NCBI RefSeq assembly: GCF_022761125.1
Contig: NZ_JAKWJR010000004.1
Span: forward strand, 62,001-126,000
Source: Nocardioides sp. SR21
GTDB taxonomy: Bacteria; Actinomycetota; Actinomycetes; Propionibacteriales; Nocardioidaceae
Reading direction: 5' to 3'
Length of the DNA: 64,000 nt
This document shows, one piece after another, positions 26,543-35,083 of this stretch. Positions within the stretch are counted from its first letter, which is position 1. The number at the start of each line of letters is the position of its first letter. Position numbers and translations under genes: made by a program. The notes beneath the pieces were generated by a model. The model searched no databases and was not told the DNA's origin. It worked only from the letters and a program-made list of their open reading frames with translations.

Positions 26543-27304
26543 TCACATGGCAGACGGCTCCGGGGAGTCGAAGTACGGGTACTGCTTCATGAACTCCTGC
26601 AGCGCCTCGCCGCTGGGAGCCGAGCAGTACTGGAACGCACCGACCTGCTTGGTGGTGTCGGTCTCGCCCTCGCCGCCGATGGACCAGTGCGTGAACGCGA
26701 CGTGCTGGCCGTCGGGGAACGCCTTGCCGTTCTCGTCGTCCGAGGTCCACGGCGCCGCGATGAACTTGTCACGCATGTTCGTGTCGGACTCGTCGAACTT
26801 CTCCGCCATGTCGCGGATCTCGGAGACCTGCGCGTCGGAGAGGGTGTCGTCGTACCAGAGGATCGTGTAGCCGTGCTCGAGGTTGTGCACCAGCGACTCG
26901 AGCGCCGGCCGGTCCGCCTCGGAGTAGAACTTCCGGTCGAACGGCGCCGGCGCGACGCCGGCCTCGTTCCAGTGGGCACCGAACGCCGGCGGGGCGGTGG
27001 TGTACTCGACCGGCGTGCCGGTGGGCACGTGGTTCTGGTTGCCGTCGGCCTTCTCGGTGGTGATGTCCTGGCACACCGAGGCGGCGGAGCCGATGTCGCT
27101 CAGCGCGAGCTTCTCGACCTCGCGGCCGTCCCACCAGTCCTTGATCGGCTTGTACGCGGCAGCGCCGATGATGACGACGGCGACCAGGACGCAGACACCG
27201 ACGATGGCGAAGCCGCGCTTGCGCTCGGCGCCCTTCTGCTCCTTGCGGAGCTTGTCGATGACCGCCTGGCGGTCGGACTTCACGGTCTTGGAGGACTTGG
27301 CCAC
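26543..27304 (-). CDS. DUF3105 membrane-anchored protein
   Basis: A 253-aa protein. After a lysine-rich cytoplasmic start (VAKSSKTVKSDRQAVIDKLR) comes one transmembrane helix (FAIVGVCVLVAVVIIGAAAY). The outside domain has the DUF3105 marks YTTAPPAFGAHW, YSEADRPALESLVHNLEHGY and TILWYDD, and ends with QYCSAPSGEALQEFMKQYPY. The HNLEHGY histidines suggest metal binding, but no activity is established. GTG at 27304 is chosen because the sequence upstream to 27406 is not conserved-looking and overlaps the region of the cofE stop. Two cysteines (VCQDI and YCSAP) could form a disulphide. Confidence 0.8.
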   Translation of the reverse strand: MAKSSKTVKSDRQAVIDKLRKEQKGAERKRGFAIVGVCVLVAVVIIGAAAYKPIKDWWDGREVEKLALSDIGSAASVCQDITTEKADGNQNHVPTGTPVEYTTAPPAFGAHWNEAGVAPAPFDRKFYSEADRPALESLVHNLEHGYTILWYDDTLSDAQVSEIRDMAEKFDESDTNMRDKFIAAPWTSDDENGKAFPDGQHVAFTHWSIGGEGETDTTKQVGAFQYCSAPSGEALQEFMKQYPYFDSPEPSAM

Positions 27305-27345
27305 AGGTTCGGCTTTCCCTTGCTTCGGGTTACGACCGGGAGAGT

Positions 27346-28308
27346 CTACGGGCGCGCTGGTCGCAGCCGGACATCGCTGGCCGAATCCGTGTCGAACACG
27401 TCCCACCCGTGGGCGAAGGCGAGCGCGGCCAACGGGCGCTTCAGGCCGGGTGGCCGGGTCACGAGCAGCTCCTCGCCGTCCCGGCCGGCTCGGGACGCGA
27501 TCAGCCCGATCGCGCTGGTGATCGCGGCGGCCAGGTCGGCCGCCGAGGCGGGTGCCCCGAACGGCAGCCGGTCGCCCGGGTCACCCCGCAGGGCGCGTAC
27601 GACGGCCTCGCGGGCGCCGTACCCGAACAGGTCCGCGCCGTCGGCCCGGACCAGCGACCGTGCGCCGGGGCCGTTCACCTCGGCGGGCAGCACCAGGTCG
27701 CCGCGGCCGCGGATCACCGCGAACGGGCGGCCACCGAGCTTGCCCTGCGCGAGCTCGGCGGCGCCGGCGAGCTCGTCCGCGACGGCCGGCAGCGTCACCT
27801 CGAGCAGGTTGCCGTAGGCATCGACCCGGCCGGCGAAGTCCTCGGCCACCAGCAGCCCGGAGGCGCCGATCGCGATGTCGGTCTGGCCCTCGCGCCAGGC
27901 CCGGCCGGCGGTGTCGGTGACGATCACCGCGACGTTGCGGCTGGTCCGGTGCCGCAGCCCGGTGCGCAGCCCGCGCGCGGAGGCGTCGGGGTCCAGGGGC
28001 AGCAGCACGATGCTGCCGGCCTCGACGTTGGAGGCGTCGATCCCGGCCGCGGCCATGGTGAGTCCCTGCCGGGTGCGCACGATCGCGGTCTCGCCGCGGC
28101 GGGCGACGACCCGCACGGTCTCCTCGGCGAGCGCGGCGTCGCGGGTGCCGGACCGGACCCGGCCCTCGGCCTTGCTGATCACCTTGCTGGTCACCACGAC
28201 GATGTCGCCGTCGGCGAGCTCCACCAACGGCACGACCATCTCCACCAGGTCGTCGCCCGGACGGATCTCCGGAGCGCCGTCGGGGGCGAAGACCTCGATG
28301 CGGCTCAT
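27346..28308 (-). CDS. cofE: Coenzyme F420-0:L-glutamate ligase, without nitroreductase domain
   Basis: A 320-aa CofE-type enzyme that adds glutamate residues to F420-0 with GTP. Conserved parts include DIVVVTSKVISKAEGR, a TDTAGRAWREGQTDIAIG stretch and a GRGDLVLPAEVNG-like loop. Mycobacterial FbiB has about 448 residues because a flavin-binding C-terminal nitroreductase domain is fused; here only about 75 residues follow the ligase core and they do not resemble that domain. The final reduction of dehydro-F420 must then be done by another protein. The ATG overlaps the cofD stop (ATGA at 28308-28305). Confidence 0.88.
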   Translation of the reverse strand: MSRIEVFAPDGAPEIRPGDDLVEMVVPLVELADGDIVVVTSKVISKAEGRVRSGTRDAALAEETVRVVARRGETAIVRTRQGLTMAAAGIDASNVEAGSIVLLPLDPDASARGLRTGLRHRTSRNVAVIVTDTAGRAWREGQTDIAIGASGLLVAEDFAGRVDAYGNLLEVTLPAVADELAGAAELAQGKLGGRPFAVIRGRGDLVLPAEVNGPGARSLVRADGADLFGYGAREAVVRALRGDPGDRLPFGAPASAADLAAAITSAIGLIASRAGRDGEELLVTRPPGLKRPLAALAFAHGWDVFDTDSASDVRLRPARP

Positions 28309-29318
28309 GCGCGGGCGAGCTCCACGGCGGCGGCCGCCATCGCCGCGGTCGCGTCGACGTCGGTCATCATCAGGGGGACGGCGACGCAGGCGATGCCCGC
28401 CGCGGTCACCCGGTCCACCTCGGCGGCGTCGACGGTGTCGAGCAGCCAGCCGTCGAGGACCCCGCCGTTCGAGCGGGCGCCGTAGTGCAGGGCGACGCCG
28501 GAGGCGCTGACCTCCACGCCGATCGAGGTCAGCATCTGCTCGGCCATGCCGCGCACGTGCGTGCCGCCGACGATGGGGGAGAGGCCGACGACGGGCGCCT
28601 TCGTGGCCGCCAGCGCCTCGCGCACCCCCGGCACGCCGAGGATGGTGCCGACCGACACGACCGGGTTGGACGGCGGGAGCAGCACCAGGTCGGCGTCGGT
28701 GATCGCGTCGAGGACGCCGGGGCCGGGTGTCGAGTCGTCGAGGCCGACCACGACCACGGTCTCGGCCGGGACCTCGGCGCGCAGCCGCACCCAGTACTCC
28801 TGGAAGTGCACGACCCGGCGGCCGCTCGGCGCCTCGGGGTCGGTGATCGCGATGTGCGTCTCGACGCGGTCGTCGGTCATGGGAAGGAGGCGAACGCCCT
28901 GGCCGAGGGTCGGGGCCAGCCAGCGCTTGCAGAGGGCCTCGGTCACCTGGGAGAGCGGGTAGCCGGCGTCCAGCATCTGCGTGCGCACGAGGTGGGTGGC
29001 GATGTCCCGGTCGCCGAGGCCGAACCACGTCGGCTCCACGCCGTACGTCGCCAGCTCCTCCTTGACGCTCCACGTCTCGTCGCGCCGACCCCAGCCGCGG
29101 CCCGGGTCGATGCCGTCGCCTAGCGTGTACATCACGGTGTCGAGGTCGGGGCAGACCTTGAGCCCGTGGATCCAGAGGTCGTCGGCGGTGTTGGCGACCA
29201 CCGTCACCGCTGCATCGGCCGCCACGCCGGGCAGTCGACCGGTCGCGATCGCGTGCAGGAGACCCTGGAGGAAGCGGGCGCCGCCCATGCCTCCGGAGAG
29301 CACCGTGATGTTGTGCAT
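28305..29318 (-). CDS. cofD: 2-phospho-L-lactate transferase (or phosphoenolpyruvate-using equivalent)
   Basis: A 337-aa CofD/FbiA enzyme that joins a phospho-lactyl or enolpyruvyl guanosine diphosphate to the deazaflavin Fo, giving (dehydro)F420-0. The N-terminus TVLSGGMGGARFLQGLLHAI and VVANTADDLWIHGLKVCPDL are the family's nucleotide and Fo-binding motifs; DLVLLPPSNPVVSVGTIL is the conserved C-terminal loop. In mycobacteria the FbiA substrate is derived from phosphoenolpyruvate, and that is likely here too (inference). Divergent from whiB, as Rv3261 is from whiB2. ATG at 29318. Confidence 0.93.
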   Translation of the reverse strand: MHNITVLSGGMGGARFLQGLLHAIATGRLPGVAADAAVTVVANTADDLWIHGLKVCPDLDTVMYTLGDGIDPGRGWGRRDETWSVKEELATYGVEPTWFGLGDRDIATHLVRTQMLDAGYPLSQVTEALCKRWLAPTLGQGVRLLPMTDDRVETHIAITDPEAPSGRRVVHFQEYWVRLRAEVPAETVVVVGLDDSTPGPGVLDAITDADLVLLPPSNPVVSVGTILGVPGVREALAATKAPVVGLSPIVGGTHVRGMAEQMLTSIGVEVSASGVALHYGARSNGGVLDGWLLDTVDAAEVDRVTAAGIACVAVPLMMTDVDATAAMAAAAVELARA

Positions 29319-29409
29319 GCGAATACCTTGCCCCACCGGGGTCGCCTGCCGATGAGGGGGATGACCCGGCCGCCTATCTAGCCACGCTGCGCCCATAGCA
29401 GATCCGGGG

Positions 29410-29439
29410 TTGACTTCCGGGGTACGACAGGCATGTAAT
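29410..29439 (+). promoter_or_regulatory. Promoter of whiB: TTGACT-18-TGTAAT
   Basis: TTGACT (29410-29415) and TGTAAT (29434-29439) are separated by 18 bp, a near-consensus sigma-70-type pair and one of the clearest promoters in the window. It would give a leader of about 100 nt for the GTG at 29550. Confidence 0.6.
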
Positions 29440-29549
29440 TCCCACAGTGTCGTTCGCGAGTCTTCACGGGGAACCAGGTCAGATCCGCTAGGGCCTCCCG
29501 TGCAGGTTCGGGGATGTGGGAGCAATACCGGGTCGAAAGGGCGAGTGCC

Positions 29550-29804
29550 GTGAGAGAACTCTTTCTCCTCGACGGGGACGCCGAGGAAGCGGGTTGGCAG
29601 GACCGTGCGCTGTGCGCACAGACCGACCCCGAGGCGTTCTTCCCCGAAAAGGGAGGGTCCACGAGGGAGGCCAAGAAGGTCTGCCTCACCTGTGAGGTGC
29701 GCGACGACTGCCTCGAGTCGGCCCTCATGAACGACGAGCGCTTCGGCATCTGGGGCGGTCTCTCCGAGCGAGAGCGCCGCAAGCTGAAGAAGCGGGCTGT
29801 CTGA
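29550..29804 (+). CDS. whiB: WhiB-family iron-sulphur transcription factor (WhiB2/WhmD type)
   Basis: An 84-aa Wbl protein. The four cluster-binding cysteines are C22, C45, C48 and C54, then the GIWGG turn at 66-70 and a basic C-terminus (SERERRKLKKRAV) that contacts DNA. The stretch ALCAQTDPEAFFPEKGGSTR is close to Streptomyces WhiB and mycobacterial WhiB2, which control septation and sporulation. Position beside cofD and near manB matches Rv3260c. The GTG at 29550 gives a length like Streptomyces WhiB and follows GAAAGG; the in-frame ATG at 29514 would add 12 residues that do not look conserved. Confidence 0.93.
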   Translation: MRELFLLDGDAEEAGWQDRALCAQTDPEAFFPEKGGSTREAKKVCLTCEVRDDCLESALMNDERFGIWGGLSERERRKLKKRAV

Positions 29805-29819
29805 GAATCGGGCAGCCGG

Positions 29820-29871
29820 CTCGAGGAGCCGCGCGACCGACGTACGAGGTCGCGACCGGCGTCTCGAGATC
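29820..29871. repeat. Dispersed palindromic repeat, single half unit
   Basis: CTCGAGGAGCCGCGCGACCG through GCGACCGGCGTCTCGAGATC, 16 nt after the whiB stop. Diverged half unit of the family seen at 21432 and 51502. Confidence 0.6.
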
Positions 29872-29888
29872 GATCAACCCATCGGCGT

Positions 29889-29926
29889 GGGCGCCCCGTA
29901 GGTCATCTTCCGACCGAGGGGCGCCC
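29889..29926 (+). terminator. Strong hairpin after whiB
   Basis: GGGCGCCCC (29889-29897) pairs with GGGGCGCCC (29918-29926), with an inner GGTC/GACC pairing. A likely intrinsic terminator for whiB that insulates the downstream glycosyltransferase gene. Confidence 0.6.
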
Positions 29927-29959
29927 CGCCGGGATGGGTCTGCTTCACCGAGTCCCGGT

Positions 29960-29965
29960 TAGTGT
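29960..29965 (+). promoter_or_regulatory. -10 hexamer TAGTGT for the large glycosyltransferase
   Basis: TAGTGT ends 8 nt before the GTG at 29974. No Shine-Dalgarno is present, so a leaderless transcript is predicted. Confidence 0.5.
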
Positions 29966-29973
29966 TCGGGATC

Positions 29974-32829
29974 GTGGTTTCTTCGGTGTCGGCTCTGCTC
30001 GTCAGTCACGACGGCGGGCGCTGGCTCCCCGCCGTCATCGACGGCGTGCGCGCTCAGCGCACCCCGGTCGATGCGGTCGTCGCTGTCGACACCGGCAGCA
30101 AGGACGAGAGCGCCGACCTCCTCGACGCGGCCTTCGGCGCCGACTCCGGCGGGGTCCTCCGCGTCTCCAGCTCGACCTCGTTCCCCGAGGCGGTCGGGCT
30201 CGGCCTCGAGCGGCTGCGCCTGCAGGGCTCCACCAGCGAGTGGGTCTGGATCCTGCACGACGACGCGAACCCCGAGCCCGGCGCGCTCGCCGCGCTGCTC
30301 GCGGCCGCGGAGGCCGACCCCGGCGCCGACATCCTCGGCCCCAAGCTGCGCGAGTGGCCGTCGCTGCGCCGCCTGCTCGAGCTCGGCGTCACGATCTCCG
30401 GCACCGGCCGGCGCGAGACCGGCTTGGAGCGCGGCGAGTACGACCAGGGGCAGCACGACGAGGTCCGCGAGGTCCTCGCGGTGAACACCGCCGGCATGCT
30501 CGTGCGGCGGACCGTCCTGGAGGAGCTCGGCGGCTTCGACGCCCAGCTGCCGATCTTCGGCAACGACATCGACTTCGGGTGGCGAGCCGCTGCGGCCGGC
30601 CACCGCACGCTGATCGTGCCGGACGCGGTCGTCTTCCACGCCGAGGCGGCCCACCGGGGCGTACGCCGCACCGCGCTGACCGGACGCCACACGCACTACC
30701 AGGAGCGCCGGGCCGCGCTGTACACGCTGCTCGCCAACGCCCGCGGCCGCGCCCTGCCGTGGCTGGTCGTGCGGCTGGCGTTCGGGACCGTCCTGCGGAT
30801 GCTCGGGTTCCTCGTCGTCCGCTCACCGGGCGAGGCGCTCGACGACCTCGCCGCGCTGCTGAACCTCTACGCCCACCCCGGCCAGGTCCGCGCCGCCCGC
30901 CGCGCGCGGCGCGAGCAGCGGCCGGCCGAGGAGCACGCCCGCTCGCTGCTGTCCCCGTGGTGGGTGCCCTACCGGCACGGGCTCGACTTCCTCGGCGACC
31001 TGGTCGCCGCGGCCACCAACCAGGCGCAGGACGTCGCCGAGCGGCGCCGGGTCGCAGCCGCCGCCGTGGCGCCCGCGAGCGCCGTCGCCCGGCCGCGGTC
31101 GGACGAGGACGAGCTGGTGGAGGACACCGGCATCGTCGCGCGGTTCCTGACCAACCCGGTCGCACTCGCGCTCGCCGCGTTCGTCCTGATCGCCCTGGTC
31201 GGCGCCCGCGACGCCTTCGACTCCCTGGCCGGCGGCGGCCTCTCGCCGGCACCGGCCGGGGTCGGCGACTGGTGGCGGCTCCAGGTCGACACCTGGCACC
31301 CGCTCGGGACCGGGACCGCGGTGCCGGCGCCGCCGTACGTCCTGCCGATGGCGCTGCTCGCGACCCTGCTCGGCGGCAGCCCGTCGCTCGCGGTATCGGT
31401 GGTCATGCTGCTCGCGGTGCCGTTCGGGCTCTGGGGAGCGTGGCGCTTCCTGCGGGTCGTCGGCCGGCTGGTGACGCCCACCGGTGCGCCGCGCAGCGCG
31501 CTGCTGTGGGGCGCCACGACGTGGGCGCTGGTGCCGGTGGTCAGCGGCGCGTGGAGCGACGGCCGCTTCGGCGCCGTCGTGGTCGCCGCGACCCTGCCCT
31601 GGCTCGCGCACGCCGCCCTCGGCTTCGCCGACCCGGCCGCCGACCGGCGCTGGCGCGCGGCCTGGCGCACCGGTCTGCTGCTCACGCTCGCCACTGCCTT
31701 CGCCGCCGTGCTGTGGCTGTTCGCGGCGTTGCTCGGTCTCGTGGTCGTGGCCGCCGCGCTCCTCATCGTGCGGGGCGCGGTCCGGGACCGCTCGATCTGG
31801 GGGCCGCCGGCCACCGCGCTCGCCGTGGTGCCCGCGTTGCTGTCGCCGTGGTGGATCCCGGCGGTGCAGCGCGGGGCGGCCGAGGGTCTGCTGCTCGACG
31901 TCGGCCGGCTCCCGTCGCCGGTGGCCGACGGCCTCGACCTCGCGACCGGCCGGCTGGCCGACCTCGGCGCGCCGTGGTGGCTGGGCGCGATCCTCGCGGT
32001 GCTGGCGCTGCTCGCCCTGGTGCCGCGGTCGACGCGGATCCCGGTCCTGGTGTGCTGGGTGATCGCCCTGGTCGCGGCCGTGCTCGCGCTCGTCCTCGGT
32101 GCCGGATCGCTCGCGCTCGCGGCGACCACGGTCTCGACCGGGCTCGCCGCGCTGGTCGTCGTCCTCCAGGGCGCGTTCGTCGTCGCCGCCACGATCGGCG
32201 CGATCGCGCTGGTCCACGACCTCCACTCCTGGCGCCGCGCGGTGGCGGCGGTCGTCGCCGTCGCTGCGGCCGTGGTGCCGATCGGCGGGCTCGCCTGGTG
32301 GCTGGGCGCCGCCGACAACACCGTCGCGGAGGGCATCGACACCGACATCCCGGTCTACATGGTCGAGAGCTCGCAGCAGGGCCCCGAGCACGGCATCCTC
32401 GTCGTCCGCGGCTCGATCGACGACGGCCTCACCTACTCCGTGCGCCGCGGTGACGGCGTGACGATGGGCGAGGACGAGATCCTCGGGCTCACCGCCGAGG
32501 ACGAGGACTTCAGCGCCCAGGTGCGCGAGCTCGTCTCGCGCCCGACCCCGGAGGTCATCGACGCGCTCGGACAGAGCGGCATCGAGTACGTCGTGCTCCC
32601 GGCTCCGGCCGACGGTGGCGTCGCCGGCGTCCTCGACGCGGCGACCGGGCTGATCCAGGCGAGCGCCATCGCGCCGACCCGCGCGTGGGAGGTCGACCGC
32701 CCGCTGGACGCGTCCGGCCTCGAGGGACCGGCGTCGTGGCTGCGGATCGCGCTGCTGGTCCTCGCCGGGCTCGGGACCCTGGTGGTCGCCGTGCTCTGCC
32801 TCCCGACGAGCAGCAGGAGGAGGTCCTGA
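29974..32829 (+). CDS. Large membrane family 2 glycosyltransferase
   Basis: A 951-aa protein in two halves. Residues 1 to about 290 are a GT-A domain (SALLVSHDGGRWLPAVIDGV, VAVDTGSKDESADLL, ILHDDANPEPG, FGNDIDFGWRAAAAGHRT). The HDDAN motif provides the metal-binding aspartates. The rest has a cytosolic linker and roughly 12 transmembrane helices (about 390-800), ending in an extracytoplasmic segment (about 800-915) and a last helix. Such fusions suggest transfer coupled to a lipid-linked substrate at the membrane. Sugar and acceptor are unknown. The GTG at 29974 is preferred to one at 29962 because of the -10 hexamer. Stop overlaps the DUF5719 start by one base. Confidence 0.8.
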   Translation: MVSSVSALLVSHDGGRWLPAVIDGVRAQRTPVDAVVAVDTGSKDESADLLDAAFGADSGGVLRVSSSTSFPEAVGLGLERLRLQGSTSEWVWILHDDANPEPGALAALLAAAEADPGADILGPKLREWPSLRRLLELGVTISGTGRRETGLERGEYDQGQHDEVREVLAVNTAGMLVRRTVLEELGGFDAQLPIFGNDIDFGWRAAAAGHRTLIVPDAVVFHAEAAHRGVRRTALTGRHTHYQERRAALYTLLANARGRALPWLVVRLAFGTVLRMLGFLVVRSPGEALDDLAALLNLYAHPGQVRAARRARREQRPAEEHARSLLSPWWVPYRHGLDFLGDLVAAATNQAQDVAERRRVAAAAVAPASAVARPRSDEDELVEDTGIVARFLTNPVALALAAFVLIALVGARDAFDSLAGGGLSPAPAGVGDWWRLQVDTWHPLGTGTAVPAPPYVLPMALLATLLGGSPSLAVSVVMLLAVPFGLWGAWRFLRVVGRLVTPTGAPRSALLWGATTWALVPVVSGAWSDGRFGAVVVAATLPWLAHAALGFADPAADRRWRAAWRTGLLLTLATAFAAVLWLFAALLGLVVVAAALLIVRGAVRDRSIWGPPATALAVVPALLSPWWIPAVQRGAAEGLLLDVGRLPSPVADGLDLATGRLADLGAPWWLGAILAVLALLALVPRSTRIPVLVCWVIALVAAVLALVLGAGSLALAATTVSTGLAALVVVLQGAFVVAATIGAIALVHDLHSWRRAVAAVVAVAAAVVPIGGLAWWLGAADNTVAEGIDTDIPVYMVESSQQGPEHGILVVRGSIDDGLTYSVRRGDGVTMGEDEILGLTAEDEDFSAQVRELVSRPTPEVIDALGQSGIEYVVLPAPADGGVAGVLDAATGLIQASAIAPTRAWEVDRPLDASGLEGPASWLRIALLVLAGLGTLVVAVLCLPTSSRRRS

Positions 32830-34241
32830 TGAGCCACAGCGCACCCCCGGCCCCCGGCCGCCGCAGCGCCCGCGCGCCGAAGCGTCGCCTCGAAGTCACC
32901 GTGCTGCTCGCCGTGCTGCTGCCGCTGCTCGCGCTCGGCGCGCTCGCGCTGGTCGACCAGGGCGCCGCCACCGACCCCGTCGAGCCCCCGACCCGTACCG
33001 AGCTCACGCGGGCGACGCTGGTCTGCCCGACCGCGCCGGCCGAGGACGCCCGGGAGGTGGCGATCACCAGCGCCACCGAGGACGTCGACGGCACCGTGCA
33101 GGTCGGCCTGGGCGAGACCCAGGAGCCGGCCGACCTCGCCTCCGGCAGGGTCACGTTCGTGCCGGACCAGCCGGACGCGGTCGCGATCCTGGGCGAGGAC
33201 GACACCGCCCCCGGCCTGGTCGCCGCCCGGTTCGGCGGCACCGAACCCGCCGCCCTGAGCTGCCCCGCCCCCATGCCGGTCACCTGGTTCACCGGCGTCG
33301 GCGCCGGCGCCGGGCACACGTCGGTGCTCGAGCTGATCAACCCCGACGCCGGCACCGCGATCGCGAACATCACCGTCTACGGCCGATCGGGCATCGTCGA
33401 GGCCGAGCGGCTGCGCGGCATCTCGGTGCCGGGCGGCACGAGCGTCCGGCTCGACCTCGCCACGCTGGTCCCGCGCCGCGACGAGCTCGCGCTCCAGGTC
33501 GCGACCGTGCGCGGCCGGATCGGCGCCGTGGTGCAGGACCGCTTCGACGGCATCGGCTCCGCCGAGCCGACCGCGGACTGGCTCCCGGACCAGCCCGAGC
33601 CGTCCACCTCCAACCTGCTGATGGGTCTCGCGCCCGGCGCCGGCCGGCGGACGCTGGTGATCGCCAACGGCGGCGACGACGAGGTGCGCGCCGACGTCAA
33701 GGTGGTCACCCGCCGCTCGGTGTTCGTCCCCGAGGGTGTCCCCGAGCTCCGGGTCGCCCCGCACAGCGTCCAGCGGATCGCGATCTCCAGCGCCCTCGAG
33801 GCCGCGCTGAAGGGCGGCGCGAACGGCCTGCTCGTCGACGCCACCGGCCCGGTCACCGCCACGGTCCGGTCGTACGTCGAGGGCGACCTCTCCCATGCCG
33901 TCCCCAGCGACCTCGTCGAGTCGTCGGCGACCGCGCTGCTGCCGGACATCCGCGAGGAGAAGAGCGTGCAGCTCGCCGGCGCCACCGGCCAGGGCGTGGT
34001 CACCGTCGTCGCCCGCTCGGCGTCGGGGGAGGAGCTCGACCGGACCGAGACCGAGATCTCTCCCGACCTCGGGGTCAGCGTGAAGGTGCCCGCCGACACG
34101 GTCCTGGTGACCGTCACGGTCGCGCGCACCACGGTCTCCGGCGCGGCGATGATGGCCGGCGAGGACGGCGCGGCGGTCGTCCCGCTCACGGTGCCGGCCT
34201 CCAACGGCCTGGTGCCGGCCGTGCGACCCGGGCTTCCCTAG
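32829..34241 (+). CDS. DUF5719 family protein, membrane-anchored
   Basis: A 470-aa protein with a basic N-terminus (RRSARAPKRRLEV), one transmembrane helix (TVLLAVLLPLLALGALALV) and a beta-rich extracytoplasmic part with repeated immunoglobulin-like strands (HTSVLELINPDAGTAIANIT, RRTLVIANGGDDEVRADVKV, TGPVTATVRSYVEGDL). DUF5719 proteins regularly follow this type of large glycosyltransferase in actinobacteria, so they probably work together. ATG shares a base with the upstream TGA and follows AGGAGGAGG. Directly downstream lies the 98-bp tandem array. Confidence 0.8.
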   Translation: MSHSAPPAPGRRSARAPKRRLEVTVLLAVLLPLLALGALALVDQGAATDPVEPPTRTELTRATLVCPTAPAEDAREVAITSATEDVDGTVQVGLGETQEPADLASGRVTFVPDQPDAVAILGEDDTAPGLVAARFGGTEPAALSCPAPMPVTWFTGVGAGAGHTSVLELINPDAGTAIANITVYGRSGIVEAERLRGISVPGGTSVRLDLATLVPRRDELALQVATVRGRIGAVVQDRFDGIGSAEPTADWLPDQPEPSTSNLLMGLAPGAGRRTLVIANGGDDEVRADVKVVTRRSVFVPEGVPELRVAPHSVQRIAISSALEAALKGGANGLLVDATGPVTATVRSYVEGDLSHAVPSDLVESSATALLPDIREEKSVQLAGATGQGVVTVVARSASGEELDRTETEISPDLGVSVKVPADTVLVTVTVARTTVSGAAMMAGEDGAAVVPLTVPASNGLVPAVRPGLP

Positions 34242-34242
34242 C

Positions 34243-34565
34243 CGTGCTTCGCAGCCCTCGCAGGCTGGGTTGTGAGTCCCTCGATCTCGATACGCCGGTC
34301 GCGGCCTCCTTCGTCGGCCGCGCGGCTACTCGATCCAGCGCGTGCTTCGCAGCCCTCGCAGGCTGGGCTGTGAGTCCCTCGATCTCGATACGCCGGTCGC
34401 GGCCTCCTTCGTCGGCCGCGCGGCTACTCGATCCAGCGCGTGCTTCGCAGCCCTCGCAGGCTGGGCTGTGAGTCCCTCGATCTCGATACGCCGGTCGCGG
34501 CCTCCTTCGTCGGCCGCGCGGCTACTCGATCCAGCGCGTGCTTCGCAGCCCTCGCAGGCTCGGGC
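34243..34565. repeat. 98-bp tandem repeat array (3.3 copies)
   Basis: Units start at 34243, 34341, 34439 and 34537 with an exact 98-bp period; the fourth is partial. Copies differ by at most one base (T for C in copy 1). Each unit begins CGTGCTTCGCAGCCCTCGCA and contains TCTCGATACGCCGGTCGCGG ... GCGGCTACTCGATCC, the same half unit as the dispersed repeats. The array fills the 332-bp gap between two convergent genes; no gene is seen in it. Confidence 0.9.
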
Positions 34566-34573
34566 TGCGCGCC

Positions 34574-35005
34574 CTAGTCGGACTCGTAGCGCGGGTCGAC
34601 CTGCTCGGCGTCGATGCCGAGCAGCTCGGCGACCTGCTCCACCACGATCGTGAGCACCAGCGCCTCGAGGTCGGTGCGGGTCTCGCAGCGCCGCTCGATC
34701 GGCCGGCGGAACAGCACCAGCCGGGTCGGCGTACCCCCGCTGCCACGCACCAGCGAGGACAGCGGCACGGTCGCCGAGCTCCAGTCGTCGGGGATCTGCG
34801 GGGTGTCCTCGACGGCGTACTCCACCAGCCCGAGCCGGTCCTGCCAGCGCGCGTCGATGTCGGTGACGATGCCGAGCGCGAGGTCGTCGAAGCGCTCGCG
34901 TGCCGTCCTCAGCGCGGGACGTCCGGGCGCCTCCGGGAGCACTGCGGGGCCGCGCATCCCGCGTCCGCGCCGGTCCCGGAGCCTGGGGCGCGTCTGGCGA
35001 TTCAT
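34574..35005 (-). CDS. Minimal-metalloprotease-fold protein lacking HExxH (Rv3259 family)
   Basis: A 143-aa protein of the 'metallopeptidase family' (zincin-like, COG3824). It has the typical layout FDDLALGIVTDIDARWQDRL, LVLFRRPIERRCETRTDLEA, then the helix LVLTIVVEQVAELLG. In true members that helix carries HExxH; here both histidines are absent, as in my recollection of Rv3259. Protease activity is therefore unlikely. Position beside the DUF3499 gene and manB repeats the mycobacterial order. ATG 35005 is chosen; a GTG at 35017 would add four residues. Confidence 0.78.
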   Translation of the reverse strand: MNRQTRPRLRDRRGRGMRGPAVLPEAPGRPALRTARERFDDLALGIVTDIDARWQDRLGLVEYAVEDTPQIPDDWSSATVPLSSLVRGSGGTPTRLVLFRRPIERRCETRTDLEALVLTIVVEQVAELLGIDAEQVDPRYESD

Positions 35006-35070
35006 GGGCGGCGCCACCGCCGCGTGTCATCCACGCCGCGAGCCTAATCCGGACCGGGTCGAGCGCCGGG

Positions 35071-35076
35071 TACCGT
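35071..35076 (+). promoter_or_regulatory. -10 hexamer TACCGT for the DUF3499 gene
   Basis: TACCGT ends 7 nt before the GTG at 35084; leaderless start predicted. Confidence 0.5.
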
Positions 35077-35083
35077 CTGCCGC

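Noticed and set aside
34243..34565. CRISPR array
   Set aside because: The 98-bp units are contiguous with no unique spacers, so this is a simple tandem repeat.
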